From JBLHKS01 sp047620505 (GTDB taxonomy: Bacteria > Verrucomicrobiota > Verrucomicrobiia > Verrucomicrobiales > DEV007): a stretch of DNA of 44,698 bases. This document shows, piece after piece, positions 37,817 to 44,698 of the stretch (positions are counted from its first letter, which is position 1; the number at the start of each line of letters is the position of its first letter). Location of the stretch: NCBI GenBank assembly GCA_047620505.1, contig JBLHKS010000039.1, positions 1 through 44,698 of the forward strand. Direction: 5' to 3'. The notes beneath the pieces were generated by a model. It saw nothing but the letters and a program-made list of their open reading frames with translations, searched no databases and was not told the DNA's origin. A program made the translations under genes and the position numbers.

Positions 37817-40228
37817 ATGAAAGGTCAATCGAAACCGGTTGAATCACAATTGGTGTTGTGGTTCGAAGAAGTCTGCAATCAGGATGTCGCGCTGGTTGGC
37901 GGAAAAAACGCTTCGTTAGGCGAAATGATCCAACAGCTGTCTGGCGCTGGTATCCTTGTGCCGCAGGGATTTGCCCTCACGGCTCACGCCTATCGAACTT
38001 ACCTTGAGCACAACGACCTCAATGGCTTCATTGAAGAGCAATACGGCCTTCTCGCGGAAAACCGGATAGCTCTGGCGGACGTGACGCGGCGCGTCCGGCG
38101 CACGTTTCTTGAGGGCGAGTTTCCCGATCAGCTGAGAGCGGAGGTGGCCGAGGCGTATCGGGAACTCAGTCGTCGCTATGATGAAAAGGAAGCCGATGTC
38201 GCCGTCCGCAGCAGCGCGACTGCTGAAGACTTGCCGGACGCAAGCTTTGCTGGTCAACAAGAGACGTTTCTACACGTCAGCGGCGAAGACGATCTGATCT
38301 ATACATGTAAGCGTTGTTTTGCCTCTTTGTTTACGGAGCGCGCCATCAGTTATCGTGAGCAAAAGGGGTTCGATCACCTCGCTGTCGCGTTGTCTGTTGG
38401 CGTGCAGAAAATGGTGCGCTCCGATTCCGGCGTGTCGGGAGTCATGTTCACCTTGGATACCGAGACCGGATTCCCGGATGTGATCGTCATCAACGCCGCT
38501 TATGGCCTTGGGGAGACGGTCGTTCAAGGCATCGTCACGCCGGATGAATACCGCGTTTTCAAACCCGCTCTCGACGATCCTGGCAAAGTCCCGCTTCTGG
38601 AGAAGATACTGGGCACAAAAGAAATCCGAATGATCTACGGCGAGAAGTGGAGTTCGCGGGTCAAGACGGTCAACACTGCGTTCTTGGACCGGCGGCGATT
38701 TGCGCTGAACGATTCGCAGATTCTTCAACTGGCGCGCTGGGCGAAAACGATTGAAGACCACTACGGCCATCCGATGGACATCGAGTGGGCGCTCGATGGG
38801 GAAACCAATGAAATGTTTGTGGTTCAGGCTCGCCCGGAAACTGTTCAATCTCAGATTGGATCGGCCGCATTCAAGACGGCAAGACTGCTTACTGAGGATC
38901 CGCACGTCGTCGTCGAAGGACAGGCGATCGGCAGCTCGATCGCTTCTGGCGAAGTGGCGATTCTAAAGAGTTTAGCGGACGGGGCTCATTTCAAAGAAGG
39001 CCAGATTCCGGTCGCAAGCATGACCGACCCCGACTGGGTCCCGCTGATGAAAAAGGCGGCGGGAATCGTGACCGATCATGGTGGGCGGACCAGTCACGCC
39101 GCAATCGTCAGCCGCGAGCTTGGAGTTCCCGCCGTCATCGGGACTGGGCATGCGACAAAGGATTTGTACGAGGGTCAGGAAGTTACACTGAGCTGCGCCG
39201 AGGGTGAACATGGTTTTGTTTATCGTGGTTTGCTCGACTTTGAAGAAGAAGAGATTCAGCTGGAGGGAATCCCCGAAACGCGGACCGATCTGATGTTGAA
39301 CATCGCCAGCCCTGAAGCCGCAATGCATTGGTGGAAACTTCCTGCGGCTGGAATCGGGCTTGCCCGGATGGAGTTCATCATCAGCAACCTCATCAAGATC
39401 CATCCGATGGCCTTGGTGAAGTTTGATGAACTGGACGACATCGACGTCAACTTGAAGCGGAAGATTCGGGACTTGACCGATCACTACGCAACGCCAGCGG
39501 ACTTCTTTGTCGACAACTTGGCGATGGGAATTGCCTACATCGCCGCCTCGCGTTTTCCGAAGCCAGTGATCGTGCGGATGAGCGATTTCAAAACGAATGA
39601 ATACGCCAAACTCGTGGGCGGAAACTGTTTTGAGCCAAAGGAAGAGAATCCGATGATCGGGTTTCGCCGCGCTTCAAGATACTATCACCCTGACTATCGC
39701 GAAGGCTTTGAATTAGAGTGCCGCGCAGTCAAGAAGGCGCGCGAAGAGATCGGCCTGACGAATATCATCGTCATGATTCCGTTCTGCCGGACAATCGACG
39801 AAGCAGACAAGGTGTTGGAGGTCATGGACAGCTGCGGCCTCAAACGCGGAGAGGACGGGCTCCAAGTTTACGTCATGGCCGAGATTCCCAGTAATATTAT
39901 CTTAGCCAGTGAGTTCGCGAAGCGTTTTGACGGGTTCTCGATCGGTTCGAATGACCTGACTCAATTGGTACTCGGCATTGACCGCGACTCCGAGCAACTG
40001 GCGGAGGTATTCGATGAGCGAAACCCTGCCGTGACCAAAATGATCGAGATGCTGATCGAGTCGGCGCATGCCGCCGGCTGCAAAGTCGGCATCTGCGGGC
40101 AAGGGCCGAGCGATCATCCGGATTTCGCCGAATTTCTGGTCAAGGCAGGGATTGACTCGATCTCGCTGACGCCGGATCGGATCATTCCGACGACGAGGCG
40201 TATTGCCGAGCTCGAAGCGGGTGGTTGA
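37817..40228 (+). CDS. ppsA: Phosphoenolpyruvate synthase
   Basis: 803 residues, the family's usual length. N-terminal ATP-grasp (1-360: VGGKNASLGEM, VRSSATAEDLPDASFAGQQETFL, DIEWALDG), swivelling His domain with the phospho-histidine loop GGRTSHAAIVSRELG (about 410-425), and C-terminal PEP/pyruvate barrel with RMSDFKTNEYAKLVGG, IPFCRTIDEADKVLE and CGQGPSDHPDFA. It converts pyruvate, ATP and water to PEP, AMP and phosphate, feeding gluconeogenesis together with the aldolase encoded on the other side of the AbrB gene. No PSRP-type regulator was seen nearby. Confidence 0.95.
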   Translation: MKGQSKPVESQLVLWFEEVCNQDVALVGGKNASLGEMIQQLSGAGILVPQGFALTAHAYRTYLEHNDLNGFIEEQYGLLAENRIALADVTRRVRRTFLEGEFPDQLRAEVAEAYRELSRRYDEKEADVAVRSSATAEDLPDASFAGQQETFLHVSGEDDLIYTCKRCFASLFTERAISYREQKGFDHLAVALSVGVQKMVRSDSGVSGVMFTLDTETGFPDVIVINAAYGLGETVVQGIVTPDEYRVFKPALDDPGKVPLLEKILGTKEIRMIYGEKWSSRVKTVNTAFLDRRRFALNDSQILQLARWAKTIEDHYGHPMDIEWALDGETNEMFVVQARPETVQSQIGSAAFKTARLLTEDPHVVVEGQAIGSSIASGEVAILKSLADGAHFKEGQIPVASMTDPDWVPLMKKAAGIVTDHGGRTSHAAIVSRELGVPAVIGTGHATKDLYEGQEVTLSCAEGEHGFVYRGLLDFEEEEIQLEGIPETRTDLMLNIASPEAAMHWWKLPAAGIGLARMEFIISNLIKIHPMALVKFDELDDIDVNLKRKIRDLTDHYATPADFFVDNLAMGIAYIAASRFPKPVIVRMSDFKTNEYAKLVGGNCFEPKEENPMIGFRRASRYYHPDYREGFELECRAVKKAREEIGLTNIIVMIPFCRTIDEADKVLEVMDSCGLKRGEDGLQVYVMAEIPSNIILASEFAKRFDGFSIGSNDLTQLVLGIDRDSEQLAEVFDERNPAVTKMIEMLIESAHAAGCKVGICGQGPSDHPDFAEFLVKAGIDSISLTPDRIIPTTRRIAELEAGG

Positions 40229-40245
40229 GTACGCGGATCGCGTAC
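40229..40245. terminator. Perfect inverted repeat directly after ppsA
   Basis: GTACGCG (40229-40235) and CGCGTAC (40239-40245), loop GAT, starting at the base after the ppsA stop. A very stable short hairpin without a following T-run. It might terminate or protect ppsA mRNA, or be an operator for the lipoprotein gene 135 bp on. The GTACGC half-site also occurs near the AraC genes. Confidence 0.45.
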
Positions 40246-40379
40246 ATCGAGGTGTCGAATTCCCCAAGCTCACGATTCGCAGCTTCGCAATTTCGCGGAC
40301 TCCGGTTGCAGGCAGATTACGTCGCATTCGGGACGGCCACCGCCGTGCAGCACCGAATCAACTCAGACGTTACAAATAT

Positions 40380-40955
40380 ATGAAATGGGATAAATCATCT
40401 CTGCCTCTTGGACTCCTTGCCCTCAGCCTTTTACTCGGTGCTTGCGGGAAAAACACCCCCGAAACTCAAGGCGAACACAAAGCGATTACGGGTGACAAAC
40501 TTGAGCCTTACGAATGTGGCGACATCTCGAAGCTGCACACCTACGGCGGCATCTTTCTAGCGAGCCAACCAGCAGCTGCTGATTTCGATGAGGCAAAGAA
40601 GGACGGAGTAAAGACAGTGATCAACCTGCGGCATCCTGAAGAGAACAAGGACTTTGACGAGGCACAAGTGATTGCCGATATCGGCTTAGCTTATCACAAC
40701 ACCGCGTGGAAGGATCCCGAGGAGTTTACCGACGAGATAGTGGATGAACTACGCAACCTGCTGAGCACGGCGGAGCGCCCGATTCTTCTACACTGCGCAT
40801 CCGCAAACCGAGTTGGTGCGGTTTGGCTAGTCTATCGCGCGCTTGATGATGACCTCCCAATCGACGAAGCGCTCGCGGAGGCGAAGGCCGTTGGTCTGAA
40901 GTCGCCTGACTTCGAAGCCAAAGCCAACGACTACATCGAGCGTCATCGCCCCTGA
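40380..40955 (+). CDS. Lipoprotein with a DUF442-like protein phosphatase domain
   Basis: 191 residues from ATG 40380; the longer frame from 40203 overlaps the ppsA end. Signal peptide with lipobox LLGAC (Cys22), so the protein is anchored in a membrane by lipid. The domain (about 50-185: GGIFLASQPAAADF, VKTVINLRHPEEN, LAYHNTAW) is of the beta-lactamase-hydrolase-like/DUF442 phosphatase group. Its phosphate loop LLHCASANRVGAVW has Cys139 and Arg144, that is Cys-x4-Arg as in DUF442, not Cys-x5-Arg of classical tyrosine phosphatases. Substrate unknown. Contains one CAGCAGCTGCTG copy translated as PAAAD. Confidence 0.82.
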   Translation: MKWDKSSLPLGLLALSLLLGACGKNTPETQGEHKAITGDKLEPYECGDISKLHTYGGIFLASQPAAADFDEAKKDGVKTVINLRHPEENKDFDEAQVIADIGLAYHNTAWKDPEEFTDEIVDELRNLLSTAERPILLHCASANRVGAVWLVYRALDDDLPIDEALAEAKAVGLKSPDFEAKANDYIERHRP

Positions 40956-40979
40956 CACAACTCCAGAGCCCACCCCGCC

Positions 40980-41543
40980 ATGTTCATTCCCGAGCCAAGC
41001 GATATTCAAGTCCCTGTCTACGCATTCGTCCTCTGGGATAGTCCAGACATGGCCGGTTGCGCGCTGGAACTCTGCAATGGCATCGAACAAAGAGTAGAGA
41101 ATATCAAGTTCCACCTGTCGGAAGCGGACGCCAATGATATTGTTCACGACAGGGGAGTCGCGCCCACTGACACCAACGCACTCGAAGCCGATTTGCTCCT
41201 CGTGGCCTTTCAAGAGATGGCCAAATCGCTTCCCAACGAACTCAAGCAATGGTTCAAGAAATGGTCGACGAAACGAAAGTGCGACTATGGCGCGTTGGCG
41301 AAACTTGATGCACCTACTCCACTGAGTCGGCAGCATGAGCATGAACTGGCCGCTCATTCAGAAGCGCGCTGGCCAGACCCACAAGCCTGTGAATCTGGAT
41401 TCCGGCAGTTCCTGCAGCAAACCGCCGAGCGCGCCAAAGTCGACTTCATTTCCGGGGCGCTGGAGGCCGATCTGGAGGAGGCCACACGCAATCTCTGCTA
41501 TCTGCCAGCTCAAGCATTTCCCTATTCTCATGCCCACCTGTAG
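40980..41543 (+). CDS. Protein of unknown function (187 residues)
   Basis: ATG 40980, 24 bp after the lipoprotein gene. The protein is soluble and acidic, with no signal peptide and no recognised motif. Helices with LPNELKQWFKKWSTKRKC and FRQFLQQTAERAKVDFISGALEADLEEATRNL suggest a compact helical fold. Codon use resembles its neighbours, and the protein has no low-complexity runs, so it is likely real. It may be co-transcribed with the lipoprotein. Confidence 0.5.
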   Translation: MFIPEPSDIQVPVYAFVLWDSPDMAGCALELCNGIEQRVENIKFHLSEADANDIVHDRGVAPTDTNALEADLLLVAFQEMAKSLPNELKQWFKKWSTKRKCDYGALAKLDAPTPLSRQHEHELAAHSEARWPDPQACESGFRQFLQQTAERAKVDFISGALEADLEEATRNLCYLPAQAFPYSHAHL

Positions 41544-41587
41544 TGAGCGATTCGACCACAAAAGCTACACCTTAAAACCCCATTAAA

Positions 41588-42001
41588 ATGCATTCGATCC
41601 AACCTTCAGCCGGAACATTGATACGGTGCTCCATCGAGCCCGCCGACATCAAGGAAATGAACTACTGGTTAGCAGAAGCGCCCATGGCGGATCCTACGAG
41701 GCAAAACGCCTTCAGTTTCGCGCTCCAGCGAATCCTCATTCCCGACATCAAAGTAGTCGTCCATCGACGAGTAAACCAGTTCGAGGCTTCAATAGGGAAG
41801 CGGCTGAAATTCAAACTTTCTCCAGCACTTTCGAGCGAACTCCAGCGCGCATTCATCGGGCACGAAATGAAACCGATAGTCGAGTGGCTCCGGCTGCCGT
41901 GGACCTTGCTCCGGCCTTCGGTTCAGTCCGCCCTCCGCCGGGTCCACGCCGAAAACACCGCTCTCCAAGCGAAATCATCTCTACCGCGAATGGCGGCCTG
42001 A
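41588..42001 (+). CDS. Protein of unknown function (137 residues)
   Basis: ATG 41588, 44 bp after the previous gene. The sequence has a plausible strand-helix layout (GTLIRCSIEPADIKEMNYWLAEAP; LIPDIKVVVHRRVNQFEASIG) and a basic C-terminus, but no known motif. It ends next to a hairpin that separates it from the convergent DUF2238 gene. Less certain than its upstream neighbour. Confidence 0.4.
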   Translation: MHSIQPSAGTLIRCSIEPADIKEMNYWLAEAPMADPTRQNAFSFALQRILIPDIKVVVHRRVNQFEASIGKRLKFKLSPALSSELQRAFIGHEMKPIVEWLRLPWTLLRPSVQSALRRVHAENTALQAKSSLPRMAA

Positions 42002-42030
42002 CCTGCTCCCTACCAACCGCCTCCCAGCGT

Positions 42031-42069
42031 GGCGCTCATCCCGTTTCAACACTCGGCGGGGTGAGCGCC
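42031..42069. terminator. Hairpin between convergent genes, probable bidirectional terminator
   Basis: GGCGCTCA (42031-42038) and TGAGCGCC (42062-42069) are perfect arms; inner bases TCCCG and CGGGG extend the stem with mismatch. The loop includes the stop of the DUF2238 reading frame (42036). On the plus strand GTTGTTTT follows at 42073-42080. It lies between the 41588-42001 gene and the DUF2238 gene. Confidence 0.55.
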
Positions 42070-42668
42070 GTCGTTGTTTTAGCGATCGAGCGATCGTGAA
42101 GGTGGCTGAGCGAAAGCAAAGCGAGGCCAGCCCCGATTCCGGCAAATAGCATGTCCCACTGCGCGTCCCAGACATCGCCTTGCGATCCTAGAAACGCATG
42201 AGACGCGGCACCCGCGATGGCGGCGGTCCACCATTCGATAAGTTCGTAAATCGCGCTGAATCCGAGGCATGACAGGATAACCACGAACGGAAGTCACCAA
42301 GATCGGGGCATCTTGGCACTGCGAATTAATAATTCACGCAAGAGGATCGCTGGCGCGAAGCCCTGCATGAAATGGCCGATCCGGTCGTAGTGATTGCGTT
42401 GGAAACCAAACCATTCTTGCATCTGGAAACCGATTGGAACTTGGGAATACGTGTAGTGACCGCCAATCATTAGAACGATGGCGTGGATACTGAGAATTAG
42501 TAAGCAAAGGTGGCTGAGCGGAAAGCGACGATAGGTTAAGCTAATCCATATCAGCCCGATCCAGACCGGGAGATTTTCCAGCGCCCATGTCATGCGATCG
42601 GCTTCGGGAGCGATCCCCGAAACGATGGCGAGTATCGTGAGAACCGCAAGGTAGACGGTGGCCTTCAT
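42036..42668 (-). pseudogene. yjdF: DUF2238 (YjdF-family) membrane protein split by an in-frame TGA
   Basis: The frame runs from ATG 42668 to TGA 42036 with one internal TGA at 42296-42294. The first part (124 codons) ends RSAKMPRSW; the second, in the same frame, resumes LPFVVILSCLGFSAIYELIEWW and GSQGDVWDAQWDMLFAGIGAGL, exactly the DUF2238 continuation. So a single base change (probably TGG to TGA, as Trp-Trp) is enough to explain it. A GTG at 42284 could start the second half, but a two-piece protein is unlikely. ATG 42668 overlaps the kinase stop by 4 bp. E. coli YjdF is the best-known member; function is unknown. The intact relative is at 30337-30984. Confidence 0.75.
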
Positions 42669-44194
42669 CGCAGATCAAGTAGAGCTGTCAACAGGCGGTT
42701 GAGGTTGGAATCAAGCGGGTCGCTGCCGTCAATCTGGATTACAGGAATGCCGTCGGATTCGTCCGGCGGCTCGAAGGCGGCTTTCAATTTTCGATACACG
42801 GCGATGTCCGCGTCGCTGACAGCAGTGTCTTCGCGAGCGCGATCTCGAAGGCGCGGGAGGACGACCTCGTCAGCCGCCGTCACCCAAGCGATCACGGGTT
42901 TTGCCTCAGCAGCTGCTGAACGGCGACGAAGGTTGATGGAGGGAAAATTCGCGTCGGCGATCACGCTGGTTCGAGTCAGATGCAAGCCGACTCGACGAGT
43001 GAGTTCGTCATAGGTTTTGGCTGAAAATTCACTATCGTAATACTCGTCAGGTAGATCTTCGTCAGGCTGAAATCCGGCAAGCTCTTTACGAATCGGGTCG
43101 CTCGACTCAATTGGCCAACCGGAGTGCTCCGCGAGAACCTGACAAAGATACGACTTTCCAGTTCCCGGCAGTCCGCAGGCAAGCAGGAGGATTCGATCAC
43201 CACTCAAAGCAGCCGCCGCGGCGAGCTGCAAATGGCGCGCCGCCGATTCACGCGCGTGAACTCGGTCGGATTCCTCAACATCGGGATCGGCCGCGGTTAA
43301 CGCCGCGACCTTCGCACGGACCATTGCCCGATAGCTCATGAACATGGGCATCACCTCTCGCTGCTCTTCGTCACCGGTCTCTTGAATGTAGGCGTCAAGA
43401 TAGGCCTGGGCGAGTTCCGGATGACCACGGTAGATCAAGTCCATCACGAGAAAAGCGTTCTCGACGGCGACATCACCACAGCGAAACTCCGGCTTAAACT
43501 CGATGCAGTCGAAGATGGTGGGTGGGTCTGTCAGGCAGACGTTTCTCGCATGCAAATCGCCATGCCCATCAACTACCAAGCCCCGCTTCGCGCGCGCAGC
43601 GAGCACCGGAAGCAGGCGATTCAGATCACGAACCGCCCGTCGCTGGACAGCGCGGTGAAGCGGTGCGTCAAACGCATCTGCGCAGGTCTCGAAGTTATCG
43701 AGAATCGCCGCGCGTTGATTCTCCGGGGAACCCGCGGAAAGAATCTCGGCAGTGCGTTCGGCGGACTTGTGAAAGCGAGCCACAACCCGGGCTATTTCGC
43801 CGACCTGCTCCTTGGAAACGGCTTCTTCATCGAGTAATCGGTCCATCAGCAGGTCCTCGGGCAATCGCTTCATGCGAACTGCGTAGTCGACGATCTCGCC
43901 GGCGCATTCGCTGAACGACCATGATCCGTCCGGCGTTTGGAATAGCGGAACAACAGCAAGGTAAACATCCGGACACAACCGACGGTTCAATCGCAATTCA
44001 CTTTGGCAAAACCGCTCCCGCAGCTCAGGCGTCGAGAAATCCACAAACGGCAAATGAACGGGCTTTTTTAGCTTGTAGGCCGCATCGCCGACAAGGCAGA
44101 CGACGGAAAGGTGAGTCTGACGAACCTCGACGTGGTCGGCTGATTCGGGAAAGCAATCCGTATCGTGTAGTCGAGCAAGGAGTTCTGGTTCCAC
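42665..44194 (-). CDS. Aminoglycoside-phosphotransferase-like kinase fused to a P-loop kinase
   Basis: 509 residues from GTG 44194. A GGGAGG sequence 11-12 bases before this codon is the only good Shine-Dalgarno in the window and decides the start; the open frame to 44326 is not used. Domain 1 (about 1-310) is APH-like: LSVVCLVGDAAYKLKKPVHLPFVDF, catalytic loop HGDLHARNVCL and magnesium-binding IFDCIEF. Domain 2 (about 335-509) is a zeta-toxin/gluconate-kinase-like P-loop ATPase: Walker A GLPGTGKSYL, then SSDPIRKELAGF and VIADANF. Such fusions (COG2187+COG0645) probably phosphorylate a small molecule. The stop overlaps the DUF2238 start by 4 bp, so the two are co-translated. Confidence 0.85.
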   Translation of the reverse strand: MEPELLARLHDTDCFPESADHVEVRQTHLSVVCLVGDAAYKLKKPVHLPFVDFSTPELRERFCQSELRLNRRLCPDVYLAVVPLFQTPDGSWSFSECAGEIVDYAVRMKRLPEDLLMDRLLDEEAVSKEQVGEIARVVARFHKSAERTAEILSAGSPENQRAAILDNFETCADAFDAPLHRAVQRRAVRDLNRLLPVLAARAKRGLVVDGHGDLHARNVCLTDPPTIFDCIEFKPEFRCGDVAVENAFLVMDLIYRGHPELAQAYLDAYIQETGDEEQREVMPMFMSYRAMVRAKVAALTAADPDVEESDRVHARESAARHLQLAAAAALSGDRILLLACGLPGTGKSYLCQVLAEHSGWPIESSDPIRKELAGFQPDEDLPDEYYDSEFSAKTYDELTRRVGLHLTRTSVIADANFPSINLRRRSAAAEAKPVIAWVTAADEVVLPRLRDRAREDTAVSDADIAVYRKLKAAFEPPDESDGIPVIQIDGSDPLDSNLNRLLTALLDLR

Positions 44195-44457
44195 TCGATC
44201 AGTATCCTCCCTCGCGTTCTGATCACCGCGCTGAATCGGGCGGGTACTGTGCAGATTTTGGCCGCGAGCGCAAGAATCCATCCGTTCGTGCAGCATCCAA
44301 CCTGCTTCGCCGGGAGTTTGGTTCAAAACGCAGTGTGGAAGAACGCGGCTGGTGGCTCCCCCTTCGCGACCAGACCATTACCTCGGCCGCCGGAACCAGC
44401 GATTGAGGCAGATCAATGCTGTCACTACGATGGGTGGGAATGGCTCGGACATTTGGC

Positions 44458-44682
44458 TCAGTCCCGGGACGTTGGGTAGTTCACAAAACTCATAGGGGAA
44501 TCGCTTTTTTGAACTTTGATTTCGTGAACCTGTTTTTTGAACTCATCCTCACCCTGAGACAGTTGCAGATCGGAATCTGAGCCAATGAAGTTCAAAATAT
44601 CAACGGTGTGGAAAACTTTCTGGATTTTTTGATGCCGAGTGGGGTCTAGGAGGTCGGCAGCCCAACGCTGAGAAGACGGAAT
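44458..44682 (-). other. Open stretch of 74 codons, possible 3' remnant of a gene
   Basis: Between TAG 44685-44683 and TGA 44460-44458 the minus strand is open, reading SQRWAADLLDPTRHQKIQKV then FHTVDILNFIGSD and a Lys/Glu-rich end. It has no ATG near its beginning and no recognised motif. The base composition (A+T-rich, several A/T runs) differs from the neighbouring genes. It could be a gene fragment or chance. The rest of 44195-44698 holds no feature I can support except the kinase ribosome-binding site. Confidence 0.2.
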
Positions 44683-44698
44683 CTACAGGCTTCGAATC

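Overview
The window (about 44.7 kb, G+C-rich, roughly 57-60% by eye) looks like chromosomal DNA of a PVC-group bacterium, most likely Verrucomicrobiota. This is an inference from content: planctomycete-type cytochrome pieces, proteins rich in SUMF1/FGE domains, a PocR-AraC regulator, a fused NuoE/NuoF-type formate dehydrogenase subunit, and the general lack of Shine-Dalgarno sequences before operon-head genes. No rRNA, tRNA, CRISPR array, integrase or complete insertion sequence was seen.

Layout. 1-1.1 kb: 5' part of a c-type cytochrome, a DksA/TraR zinc-finger protein, and a heme-less remnant of a planctomycete-type cytochrome domain. 1.1-6.3 kb: NAD-linked formate dehydrogenase (fused FdsG-FdsB, FdsA) with a FocA transporter. 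6.3-10.3 kb: Kef-type antiporter with a small membrane ORF, a tandem universal stress protein, an exported protein made of 15-residue acidic/arginine repeats, and the stump of a DnaJ/CbpA gene followed by an intact CbpM. 10.3-20.2 kb: a signalling block with a four-PAS HisKA_3 kinase, a REC-kinase hybrid, a substrate-binding protein directly linked to a membrane histidine kinase, a stand-alone receiver, a FixL-like PAS kinase and two AraC-type regulators. 20.2-29.1 kb: a seven-gene minus-strand operon (Lon-like protease, Usp-like protein, PRC-barrel protein, Ca2+-type P-ATPase, shortened APC permease, YbaK-like deacylase, host-attachment-family protein), four of whose junctions overlap by 4 bp. 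29.3-36.2 kb: second tandem Usp, DUF2238 membrane protein, methyltransferase, two SUMF1-domain proteins and an ArsR regulator with a perfect inverted repeat just upstream of its start. 36.2-44.7 kb: class I aldolase broken by a 43-bp tandem duplication, AbrB-type protein, PEP synthase, phosphatase-like lipoprotein, two unknown proteins, a DUF2238 gene split by an in-frame TGA, and an APH/P-loop kinase fusion.

Taken together the genes read as a stress, energy and redox-adaptation island: formate oxidation to NADH, gluconeogenic entry (PpsA, aldolase), proton/cation homeostasis, proteolysis, Usps and many sensor kinases. Two DNA-level signals stand out. First, the palindrome CAGCAGCTGCTG occurs 14 times exactly and at least 7 more times with one mismatch, in all three codon registers and in two non-coding gaps, so it is probably selected or propagated as DNA and not as protein. 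Second, an unusual number of genes are truncated, split or frameshifted, and at least two of these lesions are short tandem duplications.
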